DNA of 12,937 bases from Candidatus Woesearchaeota archaeon (GTDB lineage: Archaea > Nanobdellota > Nanobdellia > Woesearchaeales > ARS49). Shown one piece after another: positions 6,368-12,875 of this stretch. Below the pieces are notes generated by a model. The model saw nothing but the letters and a program-made list of their open reading frames with translations. It ran no database searches and was not told the DNA's origin. The stretch is from assembly GCA_016203265.1 (NCBI GenBank), contig JACQNB010000068.1, forward strand, positions 1-12,937, in the 5' to 3' direction. Numbering within the stretch: position 1 is the stretch's first letter; each line of letters starts with the position of its first letter. The position numbers were made by a program, and so were the translations under genes.

Positions 6368-6944
6368 AACGCCACACTCTGTGCGCGCCAAAAATAATCT
6401 CACTCCCACCTCTTGCGGCGGAGCCGCACGAGGGCAAGTCTGGTACACGGACTTCATCATCGGCACCATCATCCTGCTCACGATGGTCGTCATCTTCTTC
6501 ATCAGCATGCATAATCTTGAAGAGACACGCGAAACGCACGCGGGCACGCTCATCCGCGAAGGAAGCATCATTTCCGACAGCCTCATGACGTCAGGATTGC
6601 CGAAAGGCTGGACCAATGACACGGTCGTGCAGCTCGGCGTCGTGGATAACCAGCGCGTGAACCTGACGCAGCTGGATGCGTATCAACAGGTGCCGTACGC
6701 GACGCAACGCCGGCTGTTGCGCACGGTGGCTGACTTCGTGTTCTTCTTCGAACAGCGCGACGGCTGCCTGATTTCGCGGAACAACACGCGGCTGTACGGC
6801 AGTCCCGACATGACGGCTCCGAACGGCTCGTGCGTCACGGTCGGCATGATTGACACGGGCGCGGCGGGAAACCTCATCCCCATCACACGATACGTACTGT
6901 ACGACAGCGACCCGGTCCGAATGGTGACGTATGTCTGGAATTAG
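6345..6944 (+). CDS. Minor pilin-like protein 3, class III-like signal
   Basis: 199 residues. A leader of about 33 residues ends in ARGQVWYTDF, so cleavage is expected before Gln; the acidic residue is Asp at mature +6 rather than Glu at +5. A membrane helix follows (FIIGTIILLTMVVIFFI), then a short coiled region (MHNLEETRETH) and a beta-type domain with sequons NDT, NLT, NNT and NGS. ATG 6345 overlaps the preceding gene by 23 nt and has GAGGAAGG at 6334-6341 as Shine-Dalgarno. A GTG at 6381 is an alternative that shortens the leader. A strong hairpin (6409-6433) lies inside the leader-coding part. It is likely a minor pseudopilin that joins the filament tip; the ectodomain is not recognised. 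Confidence 0.8.
   Translation: MTSSRSTETPHSVRAKNNLTPTSCGGAARGQVWYTDFIIGTIILLTMVVIFFISMHNLEETRETHAGTLIREGSIISDSLMTSGLPKGWTNDTVVQLGVVDNQRVNLTQLDAYQQVPYATQRRLLRTVADFVFFFEQRDGCLISRNNTRLYGSPDMTAPNGSCVTVGMIDTGAAGNLIPITRYVLYDSDPVRMVTYVWN
6409..6433. repeat. Hairpin within leader-coding region
   Basis: CCTCTTGCGGC, loop GGA, GCCGCACGAGG: eleven-base arms with one mismatch. It encodes part of TSCGGAARGQ, immediately before the class III cleavage site. Confidence 0.8.
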
Positions 6945-6951
6945 GGGTGAA
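6944..6951 (+). promoter_or_regulatory. Ribosome binding site choosing ATG 6958
   Basis: AGGGGTGA lies 6 nt before the ATG at 6958. It favours this start over the in-frame ATG at 6931, which lies inside the preceding gene. It begins at the last base of that gene's stop codon. Confidence 0.7.
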
Positions 6952-6957
6952 CGCCAG

Positions 6958-8865
6958 ATGAGCGCGAGTCACGACCAGGTGAAACCGGCAAAGGTCGTTG
7001 CGCGCAGGAATGACTCAGGGCAACGAGACGAGCGCGCGGCGTTCACCACTGGAAAGCGCCTCGCGCAGAAATTGGCGCTTCCCAGAAGGGGATTCTTCTT
7101 CACGCTCGATGCCATCCTTGCCGCGTCATTGCTGTTGCTGGTCATCCTCATCATTCCGAAGGTACTCGTCACGGAAGCGCCCATCATCCAGACGTCGTAC
7201 GAGGCAACGGACATCGCGAACCTGCTGTCCGTGATGCTCGTCAATGAGGTCGACACGGCGACGATGGACGGCTGGATCGCCACGGGCGTCGTCACCAACA
7301 CCAACCAGAGCGTGCTGGAGCAAATCGGCGAGTTCTGGGCGCGGGACGACAACATGCTGGCGCAAAACCTCACGCGGCAGGTGCTCGACGGATTGGTCGA
7401 CAGCTACCAACTGTTTGTCGATGATGAGAACATCACCGGCACCACCGCGAACGCGAAACAGGTCGTGAGCTCGCGCAGGATGGTCAGCGGCATCACCAAA
7501 GGCCGCGAAAAGCTCGGATTTTCCGCACGAGCGTACGCGACCAAGGCGAAGAAGAACAACGTGTTCATCCTGCTCGGCGACATCATGTCCGGCGCGGTCA
7601 AGAAAGTGCCCTCAGGAAACAACCAGAACGAGGTCAATAGCACATACACGTTCACGCTGCCGGATGGCGCAACGGTCACGGACGCGTACTGGTTCGTGGA
7701 AGCCGCGTGGACCGACAACAAGTTCAAGGCCTACCTGAACGGCGACCTCATCCCCGGCAGCGACGCCACCGGCAGCAAATTGATGACTGATCTTGAATCC
7801 TACATCCTGCCCGGCACCAACACTGCGTCCGTCATCGCGCGTTTTGGAGCCTCGGGACCTGACGCGGGCGAAGACGGAGCATCGCACTTGGTCGTCACCT
7901 ACACGACCGAGACGCCGTCGACGCTGGAGAACCTCAACAAGAAGTATTTCGCGTACGTTGGCAGCAACTCAAGCATCCGGTACAAGAAACCCGTGTTCAC
8001 GCTCGGCAACGTCGCAAGCATGGACGTCGAACTGGACATTCTCGGCACGAACGCGACCCTTGGTATCGTCGTGCAGGGCACGCAGTACAATGTCTCGCGC
8101 AAGAACGCGACTGCCGGGCACATCAGCTGGTCGTCGTCAGAAATCCTGACGAATCTGACCAACAACGGGCTGTCGTTCGCGAACTTGACCGGACAATACT
8201 TTTGGATCGCCATCGATGTCGGCATGTACAAGGCACCCGAGAATCTCGGCCCGTACCGCGCCATCCTTTCCACGTCCTACGTCGAAATCGAGACCGACCA
8301 GACTGAGGAGATTTACGGCAAGCTCGACCTCACGACCATCGTGCCGGTCTTTTCCTATAGCTCTGCCCAATCCGGCAGTTTCTACCGCACTCTTGACTGG
8401 AAATACAACATTTCTCCCGGCACGACGCCGTTGATGACTGACTCGCAGCTCGCATGGCTCTACTCGTCCGGTACGGATCCGAGCCAAAACGCATCCTCAA
8501 ACGCGGTCACGCTCTACAAGCACCCCACACAGCCGTTGATCAAGGAGTTCGCGCGCATGGGCTTCAGCCAGTCGAAGGGCGCGGTCGTGAACGGCTCGAA
8601 TACGTACAAGCTCAGGTTCGGTTCTGGATATGGAGTTGACCCGTTCAATTCGCTCGTGTTCACGACTGCGTTGGTGGACACCATCGTGCCGTACGGGAAC
8701 GCGTTCGACACCGAGGATGAGGCGGTTGCCGACGCCATCGAACGCCTGAAGGAACAGTTGGGCCAGTTCATCAACGCATCCGAGATCGGGACGGATACGG
8801 CCGGCTTAAGCAACGTTCCAAGCTTATGGGGCCCTGCAATCGTGGAGGTGCGCGCGTGGCGTTAG
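6958..8865 (+). CDS. Large prepilin-like surface protein, class III-like signal, heavily sequon-rich
   Basis: 635 residues. An unusually long basic leader of about 45 residues (MSASHDQVKP...) ends in PRRGFFFTLDAILA, a class III-like site with Asp at mature +6, followed by a membrane helix (LLLLVILIIP). The rest is a large extracellular region: a helical part to about residue 200, then beta-rich domains (for example around ATVTDAYWFVEAAW), and a C-terminal segment ending WGPAIVEVRAW. It has 14 N-x-S/T sequons outside the membrane, consistent with heavy N-glycosylation. ATG 6958 has a clear Shine-Dalgarno. An in-frame TTG at 7073 would give a short leader (ALPRRGFFF) like that of the next gene, which suggests that the long leader was added by the repeat. 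The last 10 nt overlap the next gene. Likely an adhesin-like minor pilin or tip component; the family is not recognised. Confidence 0.85.
   Translation: MSASHDQVKPAKVVARRNDSGQRDERAAFTTGKRLAQKLALPRRGFFFTLDAILAASLLLLVILIIPKVLVTEAPIIQTSYEATDIANLLSVMLVNEVDTATMDGWIATGVVTNTNQSVLEQIGEFWARDDNMLAQNLTRQVLDGLVDSYQLFVDDENITGTTANAKQVVSSRRMVSGITKGREKLGFSARAYATKAKKNNVFILLGDIMSGAVKKVPSGNNQNEVNSTYTFTLPDGATVTDAYWFVEAAWTDNKFKAYLNGDLIPGSDATGSKLMTDLESYILPGTNTASVIARFGASGPDAGEDGASHLVVTYTTETPSTLENLNKKYFAYVGSNSSIRYKKPVFTLGNVASMDVELDILGTNATLGIVVQGTQYNVSRKNATAGHISWSSSEILTNLTNNGLSFANLTGQYFWIAIDVGMYKAPENLGPYRAILSTSYVEIETDQTEEIYGKLDLTTIVPVFSYSSAQSGSFYRTLDWKYNISPGTTPLMTDSQLAWLYSSGTDPSQNASSNAVTLYKHPTQPLIKEFARMGFSQSKGAVVNGSNTYKLRFGSGYGVDPFNSLVFTTALVDTIVPYGNAFDTEDEAVADAIERLKEQLGQFINASEIGTDTAGLSNVPSLWGPAIVEVRAWR
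6963..7032 (+). repeat. Copy B of the dispersed leader repeat
   Basis: CGCGAGTCACGACCAGG and following bases match copy A in 22 of 26 positions (6963-6988 against 5749-5774). The blocks CGTTGC (6996-7001) and GGCAACGA...GAG (7019-7032) follow at matching spacing. Codons align without net gap: SASxxQVxP, then V, then QRxER in both products. It lies at the very start of the 635-residue gene. Confidence 0.75.
7051..7082. repeat. Inverted repeat just before the signal-peptide code
   Basis: GGAAAGCGCC (7051-7060) pairs with GGCGCTTCC (7074-7082), with one bulged A and a 13-nt loop. It lies directly upstream of the codons for the RRGFFF cleavage region. Confidence 0.7.
8844..8850 (+). promoter_or_regulatory. 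Ribosome binding site choosing GTG 8856
   Basis: GGAGGTG, a near-perfect Shine-Dalgarno, lies 5 nt before GTG 8856. It argues against the upstream ATG at 8826 and gives a normal short prepilin leader. Confidence 0.85.
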
Positions 8866-9764
8866 GCAACCGCGGCTTGTTCTTCACCATTACCGCCATT
8901 CTTCTTGCGGGCTTCGCCATCATCACCCTCATGGCGGTGCAAAAGCAGGACACGAACGGCCACGCCGTGCAGACCAGGATTTTGACGCTCGACCATTTCC
9001 TTTCGGACACGAAGAAGGACTTCGATCGTGCGCTGAACATCGGCAGTTTCCGCACCATTCTCGGACTGGAGGATTACATGATCGAGAAGGGCGTGTTTTT
9101 GGATGACATCGACGGCGCGTTCTCAGCCGCGCTGATGAACGCAACGTACAACGGCGAATCGCTTGGCGTGGTCGAGAACGCGACGCTGACGTCATGGAGA
9201 AATCGCGTCGAGGCGCAGGCTGCCAGCATCGGTTTGACGCTCGACATCGAATTGGAGAGCATCACTCTTTCGCACATCTCGCCATGGGAGCTCGAAGTCA
9301 CGGCGGACGCGCACCTGACGCTTTCGGACACGTCAGGATTGGCGAGCTTCGAGGACGACCACACCGGCAGCACGATTGTCAGCATCATCGGCTTCGAGGA
9401 TCCCGTGTATCTGTTGAACTCGTACGGTCGCGTCACGAACGTCATCAACCAGACGCCGTACGAGAACTTCATCGCGGGCAACAGCACGGCGAACCTGCTG
9501 GATCACATCTCGCACGGGTTCTATCTTGCGCACAACGACAGCCCGAGTTTCCTCATGCGATTGCAGGGCATCCTGAACGCGTCGCCGTACGGCATCGAGA
9601 GCCTGGTGAACCAAACGAAATTGGCAGAGCAGGATGTGCCCACAAAGACAAAGACTGCTGTCGACTACCTGTACTTCAGCAACATGAGCACGTCGGATAC
9701 TGCCGTGCCCGACACACCGAGCTGGTTCCTGCTCGACAGCGAGCATGTGGACGTTTACGATTGA
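8856..9764 (+). CDS. Prepilin-like protein lacking the acidic +5 residue, possible tip subunit
   Basis: 302 residues from GTG 8856, overlapping the previous gene by 10 nt. The leader MALGNRG is followed by LFFTITAILLAGFAIITLMA: cleavage after Gly is expected, but there is no Glu or Asp at mature +5 or +6. A helical segment follows (HFLSDTKKDFDRALNIG), then an alpha/beta domain with FEDPVYLLNSYGRVTN and eight sequons. In the bacterial type II secretion system the pseudopilin GspK, which caps the pseudopilus, also lacks Glu5. By analogy this may be the tip. The 3' end overlaps the convergent transporter gene by 10 nt. Family not recognised; membership of the pilus set is firm from position and N-terminus. 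Confidence 0.85.
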   Translation: MALGNRGLFFTITAILLAGFAIITLMAVQKQDTNGHAVQTRILTLDHFLSDTKKDFDRALNIGSFRTILGLEDYMIEKGVFLDDIDGAFSAALMNATYNGESLGVVENATLTSWRNRVEAQAASIGLTLDIELESITLSHISPWELEVTADAHLTLSDTSGLASFEDDHTGSTIVSIIGFEDPVYLLNSYGRVTNVINQTPYENFIAGNSTANLLDHISHGFYLAHNDSPSFLMRLQGILNASPYGIESLVNQTKLAEQDVPTKTKTAVDYLYFSNMSTSDTAVPDTPSWFLLDSEHVDVYD

Positions 9765-11005
9765 GCAGTTTGGTCTTCACGCACGAAGAGCAAGACAATA
9801 ATGCTCGCGACGAAGAACGGAATGATGCTTCCTAATGCGACGACTTGACTTCCTGACCACCACGACACGGCACCGAAAAGCACCGGTCCGAGGCTTGCGG
9901 AAATCTTGCTCGCGAGCCCGTTGAAACCAAAGAACTGGCTTGCCTTGTCTTCAGGAACAAGTTTCGCGAGCAGCGTTCGTGCGGGAGCTTGCGACGAGCC
10001 GATGACGATGCCGGTGAGCACGGCGACACCCATCAGCATCTCGAATGACGGCTTGAGCATCAGCAAAATGACGACGATGACCCAGCCGATTGAGCTTGCC
10101 ATGATGATGGATTTGCATCCCCAACGGTCGGCAAGTCTTCCCGTGATGACGGTTGCCGGAAATCCAACGACGTAGACCGTCGCGATGACGAGCATGGTTT
10201 TCACGACGCTCAATCCCAGGGTAACGGTCGCATAAATGGCAGTGAACGAGAAGATGGTGTTGAGCCCATCGCTGAGCAGGTAAAATGCCGCAAGGAAAAG
10301 CAGCACGTTCTTGTGCAAACGCCAGTTCTTGAGCGTTTCGAACAATGATTTGAATGCTGCCGGAAGTGCTTGACTCACGTTCATGGAAGCGGCGGGATGT
10401 CGATGGCTGCGGAGAAATATGAATGCCGGCAGTGCAAAGATGAGGAAGAATAACGCAGTTCCTGGGAAAGTGAGCAAATAAGTTCCTAGATTCGGTCCTT
10501 CAAAGCCCTTGATGAAGAGCGGGATGAGCACGATTAACGCGACGAGGCCTCCGATATAGCCAAGTCCCCACGCGAATCCAGAAACTCTCCCTTTGTTGTG
10601 GTGGCTCGCGATGTCCATAAGGAAGCTGTCATACAACACCGCACCTACCGTGTACATGAAGTTTGTCAGGATGAAGAGTATGCTCGCAAAAAGCAAACCC
10701 ATCCACGGCGTGAAATAAAGAAGTGCCGTTCCGATGATGCAGAGCACGGTACTGAGGATGAGAAGTTGTTTCTTGTTCTTGGCCTGGTCTGCGAACGCGC
10801 CGATGATTGGGCACGCCAACGCCGCGAGCGCGACGCTGATGCCGAAGCTCAAGCCCCAGTAAAAATCCGCCTGTCCTGTGTTCCCCGCAAGAAAAGTGCG
10901 ATAAAAAATTGGAAAGAGCATCGAAGCAACGACGAACCCGTAGCTCGAGTTCGCGAAGTCATAGAACGCCCAGCTCCAGATTTCTTTCTTGGATGGCACT
11001 TGCAT
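9755..11005 (-). CDS. MFS transporter of the UMF1 / Atg22-like family
   Basis: 416 residues with about 12 membrane helices. The N-terminal WSWAFYDFANSSYGFVV (10-26) is a hallmark of this family. MFS loop motifs are seen as GAFADQAKNKK (69-79) and, in the second half, GRLADRWGCKS (289-299). The stretch SSQAPARTLLAKLVPE (337-352) followed by FFGFNGLASKISASLGP also fits. Relatives include bacterial and archaeal transporters of unknown substrate and yeast Atg22, a vacuolar amino-acid exporter, so the substrate here cannot be named. Start ATG at 11005, preceded by a TATA box with leaderless spacing. It lies 30 nt downstream of gltX on the same strand but has its own promoter. Its 3' end overlaps the convergent pilus gene by 10 nt. 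No functional link to the pilus is implied. Confidence 0.9.
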   Translation of the reverse strand: MQVPSKKEIWSWAFYDFANSSYGFVVASMLFPIFYRTFLAGNTGQADFYWGLSFGISVALAALACPIIGAFADQAKNKKQLLILSTVLCIIGTALLYFTPWMGLLFASILFILTNFMYTVGAVLYDSFLMDIASHHNKGRVSGFAWGLGYIGGLVALIVLIPLFIKGFEGPNLGTYLLTFPGTALFFLIFALPAFIFLRSHRHPAASMNVSQALPAAFKSLFETLKNWRLHKNVLLFLAAFYLLSDGLNTIFSFTAIYATVTLGLSVVKTMLVIATVYVVGFPATVITGRLADRWGCKSIIMASSIGWVIVVILLMLKPSFEMLMGVAVLTGIVIGSSQAPARTLLAKLVPEDKASQFFGFNGLASKISASLGPVLFGAVSWWSGSQVVALGSIIPFFVASIIVLLFVREDQTAQS

Positions 11006-11034
11006 ACGTCAAAATATGCAGGGACGCTTATAAA
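11005..11034 (-). promoter_or_regulatory. Leaderless promoter of the MFS gene
   Basis: Read on the minus strand, TTTATAA occupies 11034 to 11028, with its first base 29 nt before the ATG. The start context is TTGACGTATG, identical to that of gltX. The TATA region reaches to within a base or two of the gltX stop codon. Confidence 0.65.
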
Positions 11035-11035
11035 G

Positions 11036-12727
11036 TTACTTGTGAGTATACCAGAACTGCATCTTATCCTTCTCAATCTTATCAACACGACAGAACCCGA
11101 AGCGCTCGAACTGGATGACGTCATTGACGTTGAGCGTCTTGACATCATGCTCTGCATAGCCCTTGACAATCGTCGCGTCCGGCATCACGATTTCGGTCTC
11201 GATCAAGTCATGGGCATGCTCGGCAGGCAGCCAGTGCATCGTGGACTCGCCGTGCTTGCGGTACGCGTCGACGTCCTGCGAATCAAACTCGAACCCTTGT
11301 GCCGTTTTTGTGAAGTTCAGGCACTCCATCAGGCGGTACAATTTGCCTTTTTGCAGCGCATCGTGGTCTTTCGTTGCGATGAAGAACGTGTCGTGCGTGA
11401 CGAGCTTGCGGTTGCCCCACTCGGCGTGCTCGGGATGCAGATGGAGCGCGACTTCTCGTGTCGGAGCCTTCGCAATCGTGATCTTGACGGGGTCCTGCAC
11501 GAAAAAGTAGCGTTTGGTCTGCGGGTCCAACAATTTCCGGTTGATGCTCGCGATCATGGTGAAGTCGATGTTGGCCTGGTCTCGTTTCAAACCAACTTCC
11601 ATCACGAGTTCGCGGATGGCTTCCGGCATGATGCCTCGTCTGCGCAACGCACGCAACGTGACAAGTCTCGGATCGTCCCAACCCATCTTGCTGGTTTCGA
11701 CGATGTCCCTGATTTCGCGGCCTTTCGTCGTCGCGCCGATGACGTTGAATCTGCCGAATTCGAAAATGGTCAGTTCACGGTAGCCGAGGGCCTTCCGCAA
11801 GAGGTCATGCAGTTCTGCGCGAAGCACGAACTCAGCCGAACGCATGACGTGCGTCACGCCCATATGCTCTTCCATCACGACGCTGGCCATGTCATACAAG
11901 GGCCAGACCGCATACTTGTCGCCTTGCAGGTAATGCGTGTGCACGTCGATGCGGTACAGGACAGGATCGCGCAACACGCCATTCTTGGAACTCATGTCGC
12001 CTTTATAGCGGATGATGACTTCGCCTTCTTTGCGCTTCTTCGCAAGCATATCGTTCCATATCTTCAGATTGTCTTCCACGGGCGTGTCGCGGTGCGCGCA
12101 TCCGATGCCTTTGAAGCGCAAGTCGCGCATGATGTCCTGGTTGCACGAGCACGCGTACGCGTGCCCTTGCTTGATGAGCGATTCGCCGGCGTGGTAGAAG
12201 AGAGCCATCTCGTTCGACATGATGGTCTCGCCGTCGGGCGTGATGCCCAGCCATGCCAGGTCGTCGCGGATGGCCTGCAGAAAGTCGGCCGTTGATTTCT
12301 CCGGGTTCGTGTCCTCGAATCGCAGGAGGCATTTGCCTTGGTACTTTTTCGCGAACAGGTAGCTGACGAGAAACGCCATCGCGTGGCCCAAGTGAGGATA
12401 CTTGCTCGGTTCCGGAGGCATGCGCGTCACGACCTTGCCCACGTGCGCGTGCGGAAGCTCCGGAAGCTCTCTTAGCTTTTCCTCGACTTTCTTCTCTTCA
12501 AGCATTTCCGGCGCGAGCTGTTGCAGTTCGGCAAGCTGCGCTGCCGGCTTCATGGCGTTGACCTCTTTCACGATTGAGGCAATGTCTTTGGAGACCTCAT
12601 TCATCTTTGCCTTCAAAGAGGGATCCATGCCGAGAATCTTGCTGATGATGGCTCCGGGGTTCGCCTTGCCGTCATACTTGATTGCGTTGTGCAGCGCGAA
12701 CTTGCGGATTTCCAAGGAGAGGTTCAT
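11036..12727 (-). CDS. gltX: Glutamyl-tRNA synthetase, archaeal/eukaryal type
   Basis: 563 residues, full length. It charges tRNA-Glu with glutamate in the cytoplasm; in archaea such enzymes usually also load tRNA-Gln for the amidotransferase route. Residues 1-90 are a helical N-terminal extension typical of archaeal GluRS. The class I catalytic domain shows PPEPSKYPHLGHA (104-116) with HLGH as the HIGH motif, and RFEDTNPEK (136-144). C193, C195, C210 and H212 form a possible zinc site. WDDPRLVTLRALRRRG (350-365) is a family signature. In the KMSKS position just before it there is ATTKGREI (332-339), which does not fit a normal K-x-S-K-S/R. A beta-barrel anticodon-binding domain fills about 405-555, which separates it from the bacterial all-helical type. 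Start ATG 12727 with leaderless promoter spacing. Confidence 0.93.
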   Translation of the reverse strand: MNLSLEIRKFALHNAIKYDGKANPGAIISKILGMDPSLKAKMNEVSKDIASIVKEVNAMKPAAQLAELQQLAPEMLEEKKVEEKLRELPELPHAHVGKVVTRMPPEPSKYPHLGHAMAFLVSYLFAKKYQGKCLLRFEDTNPEKSTADFLQAIRDDLAWLGITPDGETIMSNEMALFYHAGESLIKQGHAYACSCNQDIMRDLRFKGIGCAHRDTPVEDNLKIWNDMLAKKRKEGEVIIRYKGDMSSKNGVLRDPVLYRIDVHTHYLQGDKYAVWPLYDMASVVMEEHMGVTHVMRSAEFVLRAELHDLLRKALGYRELTIFEFGRFNVIGATTKGREIRDIVETSKMGWDDPRLVTLRALRRRGIMPEAIRELVMEVGLKRDQANIDFTMIASINRKLLDPQTKRYFFVQDPVKITIAKAPTREVALHLHPEHAEWGNRKLVTHDTFFIATKDHDALQKGKLYRLMECLNFTKTAQGFEFDSQDVDAYRKHGESTMHWLPAEHAHDLIETEIVMPDATIVKGYAEHDVKTLNVNDVIQFERFGFCRVDKIEKDKMQFWYTHK

Positions 12728-12757
12728 ACGTCAACCGCATCGAAGAGCGTATTTAAA
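12727..12757 (-). promoter_or_regulatory. Leaderless promoter of gltX
   Basis: Read on the minus strand, TTTAAATA occupies 12757 to 12750, with its first base 30 nt before the ATG. The start context is TTGACGTATG. No Shine-Dalgarno is seen, which fits a leaderless message. Confidence 0.7.
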
Positions 12758-12794
12758 GCTTGCTTCAGAATGGGCTGATAAGTTAACGTCAGGT

Positions 12795-12874
12795 ATAACA
12801 ACGCGATTATCTGAAGTTTCACGAAGTGAAATTTTTGGATTTTTCGCAGGAAAATTCCAGATAATCGCTGTTAT
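12795..12874. repeat. Large stem with two internal hairpins
   Basis: Outer arms ATAACAACGCGATTATCTG (12795-12813) and CAGATAATCGCTGTTAT (12858-12874) pair over 17 bases with a two-base bulge. Inside are hairpin 1 (AAGTTTCAC, loop GAA, GTGAAATTT at 12814-12834, with one G-U pair) and a weaker hairpin 2 (12837-12858). The form is a three-way junction. It may be a structured RNA, a repeat element or a mobile-element end; no gene or family is recognised. Confidence 0.6.
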
Positions 12875-12875
12875 G

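Noticed and set aside
5749..7032. Site-specific invertible DNA (shufflon-like switch)
   Set aside because: An inverted repeat exists, but the arms are only about 75-80 percent identical, no recombinase gene is in the window, and inversion of the short spacer would not swap a whole coding segment.
10598..12295. A 565-codon open frame on the plus strand across the transporter and gltX
   Set aside because: It is antisense to two clearly conserved genes, its product is rich in His, Arg and Asp without any domain, and it spans the junction between them. It is a by-product of GC-rich codon use.
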